DNA of 64,000 nt from Guillardia theta CCMP2712 (Eukaryota; Cryptophyceae; Pyrenomonadales; Geminigeraceae): NCBI RefSeq assembly GCF_000315625.1, contig NW_005434647.1, positions 221,249-285,248 on the forward strand. Reading direction: 5' to 3'. Below, piece after piece: positions 10,438 through 20,995 of the stretch. Position numbers and translations under genes: made by a program. Under the pieces are notes generated by a model. The model worked only from the letters and a program-made list of their open reading frames with translations, had not been told where the DNA came from and did not search any database. How positions within the stretch are numbered: the stretch's first letter is position 1; every line of letters starts with the position of its first letter.

Positions 10438-11639
10438 TCGGGACGTCAGGGGCCTTGGGAGTAGCTAGGAAGGTCTCCTTCCCGTACAGCTGGGATGTTC
10501 TTGGGGCTGCGTTCTGCTCAGAACCCTTCCTCCTGCACACTTGCGACTCTCACTTGCTTCTTGGAACCTCTCTTGTTTCTTTGCCATGCGCCCTGTGCTA
10601 ACTTTGACTTGTCTGTAAGATATGAATGCAATGAATGTAAGATTGAATGAATGCTCCGTTTAACTCAACCCACGTTTGCAGAGTATGTCACATACCTCGC
10701 TGACTTCACAATCATAAGAACCAGCGGGAATCGTTACAATTTCATGTACCCTTCTTGTATCGGTTTTGACTAGGATGTCGTTTTTGACCGTTTATTCATT
10801 TCCTACCCTTCCTACCCATTTTCATCCTTCTATACAACCTGAAGCTCCCTCACGAGCTCGTTTCACCTGCAGTCTGCCTTGCAACCACAACCCAAGAAGT
10901 TCCCGTCTTGATTTATGGATGGGCCTAGCGATTTCTCTGACATCTTCAGCACTTTCATCGCTCCATCTTCAAGGACATTTCCGTTATGATCAATGCATGG
11001 CCTCCTGGTTATTTCCAGGTTGATGATACTAAAGGCGACACAGCCTGAAGCGCTGCCGCTGACTTGTCGATCATTGAAATCGTCCTGGACTTGACTGTAG
11101 ATGGTGTTGCGTCGCACGCAGAAGCTGGCAGCGTGTGCTCGTGCACATGCAGTTGAGACCACCAGACTTGCTCGCCTTCGACCAGCGGAACATGCTGAGG
11201 GGCTTTGCATCACCAGGGCCCCATGCGAATCTCCAAAACTCGAGCAATGCAAATGAGGTCTGAGATGAGACGAAAGGAGGAGAGTTGAGCTCTGCGAAGA
11301 TTGTTCGATCATGTCGCAGAAATATCTGAGGAAAGTGCGAGAAATGTGCACTAACGAGCCACAAAACAATGTGCGAAGCAACAAGAGCTGAGAATGAACC
11401 AGACACAGCGAGGAATTCAAGGTAGGAGGCGGAGAGAAGAGAGGAAGCAAGGCTGGGGGATGGAGGCGAGGAGGTTGCAAGGAGAGGAATCAATCTTGAT
11501 CTATCTGCAGGAGGAGACGCTTAAGACGAGATTTCTTTACGGGCTTAAGAGGAGTGACAGGAGGAAAGGCAAGGCAAGGCATCGCTTCGAAGCTGCAAGG
11601 TCGCATCCCCTGCACCACCCTACCCCCAACTTTCCTCCA
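10438..11639. other. intergenic; one weak minus-strand frame
   Basis: No gene is firmly supported. A minus-strand frame at about 10877-11150 contains two similar phrases (CIDHNGNVLEDG and SINQDGNFLGCG) and ends before a GTGAAAC donor-like site, so it might hold an exon. It has no recognised domain and most of the frame looks non-coding. Confidence 0.3.
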
Positions 11640-13360
11640 TTTTTCGGGTACTTGACGGAGACCGGAGCGTTAAACCGCCGTGACCCCCGTCAGCCGTCAC
11701 GTTACCGGACCCTCCGGGATGGCTCTTAACGACTCCCAACTGGTGAGCGTATCTGAAACGAGGGGGTCAAATGCCCTTCTGAGTAGGGGTGGGGTCGAGC
11801 ATTTATCTGCTTCCACGATAAGACCTGGTTATTCGCGTTTAAACTTGAAGTACCGTACAAGTTGTCACGTACTGATTTTTAACTTAACTTTGAGTAACTA
11901 AACTGTCCGCCGCTGCCACGGTCAGCCTGTCGTCGTGACAGATTCTACCATCGCGCGGCGGCGCAGCGATCGGACGGCGGTCACTGGGCGGCCACGGGTG
12001 CGCGGCGAGCTTCGGAACGCGAGTCAACTTACGGTTCGGTCCGATTACTGAGTGACGGAGTGACGGTGCCTGCCGGCCGCTGAGCCTGACTTTGAAGTCA
12101 GTCAGGCTCAGCTTTACTAAACGGTTTACAACTTACTAACTTAAGTTACCGTTAAGTTAGCCTTGACTCAGTGAAGCCGGGCCGTCCGATCGGAACTTTG
12201 CCCGTCCGGTCGGCCCCGGTGTGCCCGGCCGATCATGCCAGTGCCTACCAAGCACGGGGCCGCCGCGCGGGCGTGACGGCGGCGGTCCGTCCCGGTCTGC
12301 GGCGGGGGCGGCGTGACTGAGCCCGAGGTGACTCGGGCCCGACTGGCAACCGTTGGCCCTAGTAGTGCCACCGACTCAAACCGTTCAACGGTTCAACGGG
12401 TGACCGAACTCCCGGTCCGTCACCCGGCGGCGGTGCCGTCCGACTCAGTCGTCATCAGTCCGATCCGATGCCGCGGCCCTGGCCCCGGGCCGGGCACTGA
12501 TCATTGGACACTTGAGTTATTACGGTTAGCCTGTCCGATCACGATACCGTGAATCAAGCCTATGCCATCATCATGGCCGGGCTTCAGTGATACAGTGATC
12601 ATGCGGACCGTCAATTGAACTTGGCAGTTACCCGGTAATACCGTGCCGCATGCCGTCCGTGACGGTCAGCCACGTACCCGGTGACCGGTGGCCCTCCGAC
12701 GGTTCAACGGTTGGCCCGGACTCCGGGAACGGCCCGGCCGCGGCCGGGGCGGCCGGGCCGGGTTCAATGGTTCGAGCCAGTGACTTTCCCTCAGCCTGTC
12801 AAGTTACCAAAGTTAAGTTCAACGGTTAAAAATCAGTACGAGGACACTGATTGAATCAGGAGAGTATCGGACTCAGCAGGCTTGGCACAGGCCATACGAC
12901 GAGAAGAGAAAAGACAGCGAGAACCAACCCTTATCCGGGCCTGCCGCAGTGCCGACTGTGCTGTCCCCTTCAGTAAGTTTCCGACAGTGACTCAGTGACT
13001 GTCACAACTGACCGTACCGTCGGACGGTTGGCAGCGCAGTCCGAGGCGCTGAGGCCGCGAATTCAGTGCCGCAGGTTCTGAAGCCGCCTGAGGCCGCTGA
13101 GAACGAGCCACGGGGGCGGTCTGACTCAGTCGTCACGCCACGCGACTGAGCCTCCGTCACGGACTCGGAGTCCGACCCGGTACAGTTCTGAGAGGCTGAG
13201 GCTGGCAGTGAAGGCCGGTGCCGGAGGGGCCCTGGCAGAACCCGGGCCGGCGGTCAGCGTCACGGGCGAGTCGCAGCCGCGCCATCACCATGCGGTACTA
13301 GAGGGCCCTTACAGGCTGAGCCACGTACGGTACGGTAGTGGCCGCGGTGACTCCGACCTG
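11640..13360. repeat. GC-rich palindromic-word block 2, with two core motif copies
   Basis: A 1.7-kb non-coding block dominated by words such as CCGTTCAACGG, CGACTCAGTCG, CCGTCGGACGG and CGTACGGTACG. Each is an inverted repeat around one unpaired base. Core copies: 11869-11895 (reverse orientation) and 12807-12839 (forward, interrupted by CAACGGTT). The forward copy extends to about 12985 and aligns with block 1 (1716-1864), with several short insertions. Confidence 0.6.
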
Positions 13361-14535
13361 ATCAAGTTGATGATTGAGATGATGGATATGAGCCAACCAT
13401 TTCGAGCTAAGTCCGGGCAGCATCCCGGCATACCATACAAGCTTCTCTATTGCTCCACTAGGAGGTGAAGTAAAACAACCCTCACATCGAAGGTGCAAAC
13501 AACCATTATATCGAAGGTGCGATGACACAAGAACCGTTGTGTGGAACATGTTACGCGGATGAAGGAGTCTGGTATTCGTGTGTGCACGTATAGGCAAAGT
13601 ATCCGTCACTGCAATACAGACCTGACAACTAGCAGATAGAAGACTTCATGGGGAATTGCACCTTCGTACTGCCACAAGCCATAAAACGAGTTGGATGATT
13701 GATCGTAGCTGCGTTGAACAACATGATTCGCTTGACTGGGCTCGATCCTGAACGTTCAAGTAGAGGCACACCATTGATCGTTTTCATCGTGTCTAGCCTG
13801 GTTTGCTTGTCCCGCCCATGGGTTTTCTCCCCATCTTTTCCAGCACTGATGACCCCTGGTGAGATAACGCGCTGCATGTTCTCTTGCGGCTACGCCGAGA
13901 AACTCCGGGCTGTATTTGTTAGCACGCATACCTTCCAGAGTCTTCCACTAGCTATAGGCTCTCATGTTCTCCGCTGCCATCATGGCGGTCGTCGTTCGCT
14001 CTCCTTGTCACTCCTCTGGTGACTAGAAGGGCAAACCGGAGCAAACAAAGGAGGGGGAGGATAGAGCCTACAAACCCGCCTCAATAAAATACTAGGAAAC
14101 GAAGGAGGCAGCGAAAACCGGCACTCCAACCACGTAAGCGACGGCATGCACGACAAGCAGGGGAACAAGGATCAGGACAAAGAGCAGTAGCGCAAGGCCC
14201 CTGCGAGGAGGACGGATAGTGAAACACGCGCAAGGGGCGGATCTCCTGAGTTAACTAAAGATATCAGTCACCCCGTGCACGATAGGTGGCCGGGTGCCGC
14301 CTGTTTTACTGCGGAGCCCCCGGGTCTGAGCGGGAAGGAGGGGTATCTGTATGAAATGCACACCACACAAACTTGACGGGGGGGCATGCAGAGCGAGAGG
14401 AGGGGAGGGAGAGGTATGGAGATAGTCAGAGAGCACACCACACAAACTTAGGGAGAGGGAGGATGAGAGGATAGGTAGATAGAGTATGAGGTAGATGGAC
14501 GGCCTGCTAGACACCCTGGAAGGTGATTGGAGGCG
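13361..14535. other. intergenic, nothing recognised
   Basis: Mixed-composition sequence. Open frames on both strands (for example 13699-14022 on plus and 13629-13877 on minus) show no family features. The phrase CACACCACACAAACTT occurs twice, at about 14358 and 14433. Confidence 0.35.
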
Positions 14536-17088
14536 ATGGCGCCGAAAGCAAGGAACGAGGGTTGCGAGAGTGCAAGAGTACAAGAGAGAAGGACAACCAG
14601 AGATAAACAGTCAGAGAGGGAGAGATTGGATTCATCTCGAATGACGTCTTGTTACAGGCCAGCCTGCACTCCCATGAAGGCCAAATCTGTGTACCTCACT
14701 GGGAAACTCATATGTGGCGGGACAAGCGTGTCGAGGAGCATGCGCGTAACGCCACAGTTGACTGCAATTGTGCACCCCAAGTGGATCAGGTCCGATGGAC
14801 TGACGCATCAGCTTTGCCTTCATGCCCGGAGCAGACAGCTGCAGCTGGTAAGCAGCCAGTGCTATACCACATGTGCAAGGGGAGGGCGATCGCGGCCGCA
14901 GGAGGCAACTAGGGAGCGATGGTTTCACTCTAGCAGAGTCTTGGGTCATGACGTGCGGAAGATTAAGGATGTTGCTCGTGAGGACGCCAAGGGCGAGGAG
15001 GGCAAGCCGGACGACGAGGCCAACCACCGAGAGGCGCTCAACGTGACGTACCTTGGACTCGGGAAGAACATTGTGTTGTGCGTCGGGAAAGGTAATTGTG
15101 GCGTGTTGACCTTGTGCTCTTGCTCCCGTGTGGGCGCCCCACTGCTCTACTTCCGCATCCTTCCTGTCTCTACATCTCTCTATCTCTCTGTCTCTCCCCC
15201 GCCCCCCCCCCCTTTCCCCCACTTTCTCCTTCTCCCTCCCTCCCCCCCCCCTCCCTCTCCCGGCGATATTGTCCTCCGGTGTCGTCCTACATCGCACTTT
15301 GTAATGTCCCTTGCTGCTGCTTCCCAGGCGTTTTCGGCGTCACCGCCAACTCCTCGGCTCTCATAGCCGACGCCATTCACTCGCTCTCCGACATGGTCGC
15401 TGACCTTGTCGCCCTCGCCACCCTCAAAGTTGCACATCTTCCAGCAGACAAGAAATACCCCTACGGTCAGCTGCCCCCCCTCCTCCTCCTTCATCTCCTC
15501 CTTCATCATCTCCTTCCCCTTCTTCCTTGTTTGTTGAGCCACCATGATGATTCCAACTGTCTTTCTGCTCTTTTTTTCTCTCCTCCTCTTGCTCTTGTGG
15601 TTTCTCTCTTCTTCTTCTTGATCTCTCTTCCTCGGCCCGATATTGATCGAACCGCAGGGCACGGCAAGTTCGAGTCCATCGGGGCCCTGTGTGTGAGTCG
15701 TGCTAGCGAATAGGTCGATGACAGCTGGGGTATGACTATCTGTCAAGGTGTCGAGCATGCTTGTTGCTGCTGGCGGTGGGCTTGCCTATCACTCTGTCGA
15801 GCTGCTGCAGGTCTGCCATTTCTTGCTTGCACGAACGAGGGACGTGACTCGGGCAGGCGGTGGAGGGAGCAGCGGTACCCACGGCTGCAGCGCTGTGGAT
15901 CAGCATGGCGGCGATCGGGCTCAACGAGGCTCTGTTCCACATCACGCTCAAGGCTGGCAACCGAGCAAGAAGTCAGACAGTGATAGCCAACGCCTGGCAT
16001 CATCGATCAGACGCCTGTCAGACCACTTGCTCCCCCAAGCTTCTGTTTGACAAACCCGATGATCCCCCCGCTCCTTCTCCCTCTCTCACGTTTGCTGTTC
16101 ATGTCTTCAACATGAAATTCCTTCCTCCTCCCCTTCCTCCTCCTTGCCCACTCCCCTGCTCGAACTCATCTTTTCTGTCAGTGTCTTCTGTGGTTGCCAT
16201 GGTCGGTATTGGCGCAGCCATGTCCGGCTATCCCATCATGGACCCGATCGCTGCTGGAGTCGTTGGACTCATGATAGCAAAGACCGGTATGTCCTTCACT
16301 TCCTTGTGCGATCTCATTCATCTGCTTTCGCCTTCTCTCCTCCTTCTTGTCATCATCCTCTACCTCCTTTCCGTCTCCTCCTCGAGTAACTCGTTTGATT
16401 GCTTTCCTCTGTCCCCTCTCTTTCAAACGTCTCTGACGCAACCAAGGAGGAGAGATGGTCCTTCAGAGCGTGCGGGAACTCACTGACGCCAACGAGGAGG
16501 ATTTCATTGAGGTACTCGGACCCGACAGTCCCCCCTAGCTCCTGACTTGCTGTAGGCTCTGGCAGAGACCATAGGAGCAGTTCCAGGTTCATTGTCTGTC
16601 TTGCCTTCTTGTTGCCTGCTGCTCCCTGCGCTAACATGCTCTTGTTGCAATCGCCACTTTGTTTGCTGCTTCGTCGTGGATGCTCTCGAACTCCTGAAGG
16701 TGTCTCGAGGATTCAAGCTGTCCGCCATCGCCGTATGGGTCCTTATCACATCGTCGATGCTCAGATCGAAGTTCAGTGCGAGTTGTCTGTGTCTGCTGCG
16801 TCCCAGGTCTCCCCTTCCATCTCCTCCTCCTCCTCCTCATCATCATCATCACCACCACCACCACCACCACCACCTTTCTTGAGCTCTTCTGGCTCTACTT
16901 TCTCTTCTTCTGCCCCTTCAGTAGCTGACTTCCAGCCGCCAGGTCGCTGACTCGGCTCGAGCTGCAGTGAAGCGCGAAATGCCGGAGGTTGTTTTGCAGG
17001 CTCTGCTCGCACGACTGACCTGACACTCTCTCGTCCTCCGCCTCCTGGCATCCGCAGGTAACAGAGATGATAGTCCATATCTCTCCAG
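14536..17088 (+). CDS. cation diffusion facilitator (CDF/MTP) transporter, 3' end lost in gap
   Basis: Exons with matching phases: first exon to 15091 (possibly with an intron 14849-14908), then 15328-15465, 15658-15692, 15748-15810, 15857-16016, 16182-16286, 16450-16511, a 31-nt micro-exon 16556-16586, 16700-16806, 16943-16987 and 17058 into the gap. CDF proteins exchange divalent metal (Zn, Fe, Mn) for protons. Signatures: GVFGVTANSSALIADAIHSLSD with the first HxxxD metal site; YGHGKFESIGAL; AWHHRSDALSSVVAM with the second HxxxD; GYPIMDPIAAGVVGLMIAKTG; and the cytoplasmic domain GVSRIQAVRHRRMGPYHIVD. The Arg/Ser-rich leader ending WFHSSRVLGHD looks mitochondrial, as in the yeast MMT branch. 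This is an inference. Confidence 0.88.
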
Positions 17089-17188
17089 NNNNNNNNNNNN
17101 NNNNNNNNNNNNNNNNNNNNNNNNNNNNNNNNNNNNNNNNNNNNNNNNNNNNNNNNNNNNNNNNNNNNNNNNNNNNNNNNNNNNNNNN
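17089..17188. other. assembly gap (100 N)
   Basis: A run of N that interrupts the CDF transporter right after the exon coding VTEMIVHISP. The length of exactly 100 suggests a placeholder rather than a measured size. Confidence 0.95.
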
Positions 17189-17569
17189 CGGACATTCACC
17201 TTGAGCTGGAGGACCATTGCTGGGGTCAGTGCGGCCAGTCGCTGGGGTGAGTCCTGGGCGGACCTGACCTTTGCCCCGAGTTCCACCTCCTTCCTCCTCC
17301 CTTGTGCGCTCCTTCCTTGCATGCTTCCCCTTCTCTGCATCAAATTTCATCCCGGGGTCCTTCCGGGCCGACCTCCCGCGCCACCCCAGGCCCTCCTTTT
17401 TCCCATCCGATGGCTCTCCTTTGCCTTGCTTACTTGCTCTGAGTTGCTCGCACGCAGCCCAACATGCGCCATCGCTGCCAAGGCGGAGAAGCTGAACAAG
17501 CCCAAGAACAGCGAATTGGCTGCGAGCACCTTAAAGGAGAAGAGAGCGGCAAGCGTGTAGCCGATGATT
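17189..17569. other. possible 3' end of the CDF gene
   Basis: After the gap the sequence can encode a short continuation (DIHLELEDHCWGQ) that would suit the end of the CDF cytoplasmic domain. Because the frame across the gap is unknown, no exon is fixed. A later open stretch (17458-17560) follows a cag acceptor but is not recognisable. Confidence 0.3.
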
Positions 17570-18400
17570 GACGCCGGGCTGCTGATAGCCTAACGCGACT
17601 CGCCCGGCCGAGTAGCGCATGCGCGTCATGGTAGGTCACCAGTGGTAGTCTAGACGATGATCGGATCAGTGAAGTACTGGCCGCATGTAAGCCATTGAAA
17701 GATTCTCCAGCCTGGCAGGCTCGCCGGACTGACTCGCTCTCGGCCGGCCTGCCATTCCGGCCCGCCGGCCCGGGTTGGAGTTCACTGTCCGACAGCAATC
17801 CGCCGTCACTGTGACCGCGGAGGGGGGGCGCGCCGCGGCTGAGGAGTCGGGCTGCCACTGCCAGTCCGACGGTCAGGAGTCGGCACCGACGGTGAGTGCC
17901 GCCGCGCGGCCCGCCGTGATCGGATTCCGCGGCGCCGTGACAGTGAATCGGACTGGCAGCGCCAAGTGACTCAGTCGGAATGGCCCCGGCCGGTACTAAA
18001 TTCAAATGATTTGTGACTCAGTCCGCCGATCATCATGCTAAGCCCGGGCCGCACCGTGACTCGGACCGTCACCGGGTGATCGGACCGTGTGACCGTGCCA
18101 CTGCCAGGAAGTTCAATTCCGACATGATCCTCCGAGGCGGCTCCCCCGGCGGGCCCAACTTGGCCCCCGGGCGGCTCGGTCCTGACTCGCCGCGGAGTCC
18201 GAGTCCGGGGCCGGCGAGAGGCTGGCCGCGGCCCACTGCCAGCCTGGAGTGCGGGCCCCCGGGCCGGGCCCGGCGCTTCAGTTCAGAGTCGGAAGGCTTC
18301 AACCGGGACTCAGCCGACGGGCACTGGAGTGTGACTAGTCACAAGTTTTTCAGACGGTCACTTGAAAGTTTCAGATGCGCCTCCATGATTTGTAGGCGGA
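17570..18400. repeat. GC-rich palindromic-word block 3
   Basis: Same word style as blocks 1 and 2 (GACTCAGTCGG, CCGGCCGG, GGTCACTTG near the edge). No copy of the AT-rich core was found. It sits between the CDF gene and the alpha-kinase gene. Long open frames on both strands reflect the high GC content and are not supported as genes. Confidence 0.5.
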
Positions 18401-18485
18401 ATTGTTGACGAACAAACAAGTCGTGGAGGAGGGCGTGCAATCCGTTGCTCCTTCCGGGCAAGCTTTTCCGTCACTCTCCATGAGC

Positions 18486-19771
18486 ATGCGTAGCAGAAGC
18501 GTCAGGATCTTGCTTCTTGCACTACTGCAGTGTGCTTCATGCTTCATTCTGCCGGGCCCGGGAGGTGTCAGCCAGTGCTCAACAAGATCGTTCTTGACAT
18601 GCCGCAGCATGCACGATAACAACGAGAAGGAGATGTGGTACGAAGAAAGAGTGTCTGAGAATCCCTCCAACGTAGAGAACCTGATCAAGTTTGCTCATTT
18701 CCTGCAAGGCATTGGTAAGTACGATCGAGCAGCGAAAATGTACAGCACAGCCCTGCAGTTCGATTCGGAGGAGGCAAGGAGGCAATCGTACGAAATTACA
18801 AACAGCAAAAATGCCTCCATCGAGATAAGATCCTGGGAGAAGACAGAGATCGCAAACTTGTTGGAATACAACACACTTTCACAAGAATGGTCAGCAAGGA
18901 AGGTCTTGCTAAGGTGGGAAAGTAGCAAACCGTACTCTGTGGGCGGGCAACGGGAATGTAAGAGGCTCAAGCTTTCTCAACTGGATGCCCTTAACTTGGT
19001 TGAGAGCGAGCAGCTCTCGAAACAGTTCACGACCGGGCTGACCAGTGGAGGAGGCGAATGCGAGGAGCATGTCAGGGATTACTTCCGGGAGGTGTTGCAG
19101 CAGGTCAGGCGAGCATGGATACTTTCAACCATTTCTTAATAGCTGACTCGCTCCCAGCATGTCGCGCAGATGTTCGCGGACGAGTTCAACTTGCAGTTGG
19201 GGCAGGAGGGAGCCAAACAGGAAGTGAATTTTCTTCCGGTGAAAGTGCTCAAGCTCAAGGACGGGATGGCCTCAAACGTTGAGGCCTTCTTGGAAGGGGA
19301 CTACAGGAAGCACAACGACAACTTCGGACATGTAATGCCGTAGCTCTCTTCATCTACTGTCATCTACCTCCCTTCATTTAATCGATACCGCCTTCCTGTT
19401 GACAACAGGAGCAATGACTTCCCACGCAGGTGCTGACGACTGACATCATCCCTCCTGCCCTCTCCCACTTCTCCTGGAAGATTTCAAGCGGGCGGCTCAT
19501 GCTTTGCGATATACAGGGTGTGGACTGCACTTACACTGATGCGCAGATCCATTCCAACCTCACATCAATGAACTTTGGCAGAGGTGATTACGGGGAGGTT
19601 GGCATGAAGAAATTCTTTGAGAACCACGAATGCAACGAGATCTGCAAGATGCTAAAGTTGGACCAAGGAGAACGTTTTTCTCATCCAAGCTTTTTCTCTT
19701 CGGGGGAGGGCTTACAAGCAGCTTTTGAAAGGATTGTGTTGCGGGGAGTAGATCTGTTTGTGAAGTTCTAG
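18486..19771 (+). CDS. alpha-kinase family protein with plastid-type leader
   Basis: Three exons, 18486-19103, 19158-19331 and 19430-19771 (TAG), joined in phase 0. Alpha-kinases (MHCK/eEF2K family) are atypical protein kinases. The C-terminal half shows the catalytic module: VAQMFADEFN, FLPVKVLKLKDG, FLEGDYRKHNDNFGH, FSWKISSGRLMLCDIQGVDC (catalytic DIQG), FGRGDYGEVGMKKFF and the zinc-binding NHECNEICKML. Relatives usually have Asn where this protein has Asp in GRGD. The N-lobe is divergent. The first residues MRSRSVRILLLALLQCASC form a signal peptide followed by F and a Ser/Arg-rich stretch, suggesting import into a complex plastid. One TPR-like helix pair (NLIKFAHFLQGIGKYDRAAK) follows. The ATG at 18480 gives two more residues. 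Confidence 0.85.
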
Positions 19772-19809
19772 ATCGCTGAGAGACTGGAGACTTTCGAAGT
19801 TCAGTAATA

Positions 19810-20995
19810 GACTGTACGGCGGCCCCGGCCACGTGTAGCATCATAGAAGTACTGCAAGTTCCGATGTTTGGATCACCGTGACGGTACGGCGTGGACTCGG
19901 GGGGGCGGCCCGGCCCTCCGAGAGGCTCGGAGTGACTGTGACGGTTCATGGTTCAACGAGACGCCGGTACCGTAGTACTGCGGCGGGCAGGAACTTTCCC
20001 AACTGAGTTCCGAACTTCTTTCCGAATTGTTCAATTCATGAGTCACCCCGCGGCCGCGCCGGCCGCCGCCGCCGCCGCCGCCGGGCGCGGCGTACTACTC
20101 AGGTGACGCCCGGGGACGGTCCGATCCGATCCCCAGGGCCCGGCGTTGAAGGCTACTAGCGGCTACTACTCAGTGTTGCCACGTGACTCTGATTGTCCTC
20201 GCACCGACGGTAGTACTGATTTTTAACTTAACTTTGAGTAAAAGGCACCGTGCCTCAGCGAGTGACGGAGCCTCGCGGCGGAACCGTTCAGGAACGGTTG
20301 ACTCGGGCGGCCCCGGAGGCTCACTGACTGCCGTGGCCGAACCGTTCAGTGACTCGTGACTTGAAGCGGAACCCGGCGTAAGTAGGCTTTTGGCGAGTCA
20401 GTTCCGGATAAGCGGCCAACCTGCCTGAGTCACCGACTCGAGAGTCGGCGAGTCGGCCCTAGCCTCCCGAGTCCGACCTCGGAGTCCGGCCCCCGACCGT
20501 CGTACGGGAGTCATTCCATGTGATCGGAGTCTACCGTACGGTGCCACGGTGCGCGGCTCAGCCGCTCGTCGGGCCCGTTGAAGGCTTGTGACAAGCACTG
20601 ACCGTCGCCGGACCAGCCCAGGCTACCGTACGGTACCGCCGGCGGGGTCGGCGGCCGGGGGCCGGTGCCGGGCACACGGTCCGACCGTCCGATCACAGGG
20701 TCCCGACTCGCGACTCCCGATCACTTCGGATTTGTGATTGGACCGCCGCGGCCGTCAACTGTTCGGCCGAGCCAACGTTTGCTTGGGCCGCCAATACTGA
20801 TGAGTAAAGAGTCGATGACTGACTCTGTGAGTCGATCAGCCTGGATGCGGCTCAGCGCCGGGCCGGGGCGGCGGCGGCCGCCCGACTCGAGGCGGCGGCG
20901 CCCGGCAGCACTCAGTGCGCAGTCACTCAGGCTCCGGGCCCGGGGCCGGCTACGCCGTTACAGTTTGTGGAGATCTTGCGAGATATTGTAACCGT
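19810..20995. repeat. GC-rich palindromic-word block 4, with reversed core motif
   Basis: Dense words such as GTACGGTAC, GGTC-C-GACC and an 8-2-8 inverted repeat AACCGTTC-AG-GAACGGTT near 20290. A reversed core copy lies at 20191-20239. Compared with block 1 it carries about 12 extra bases containing ACCG-A-CGGT (20203-20211) between the two halves. Starts directly after the alpha-kinase gene. Confidence 0.6.

Noticed and set aside
10863-11480. Minus-strand 200-residue frame
   Set aside because: Its first two thirds have the composition of non-coding DNA and no acceptor/donor set gives a recognisable protein.
17570-18400. Long GC-rich open frames on both strands in this and the other GC blocks
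   Set aside because: High GC lowers stop frequency; residues are Arg/Pro/Gly-rich and unrelated between blocks, and homologous copies differ by frame-breaking insertions.
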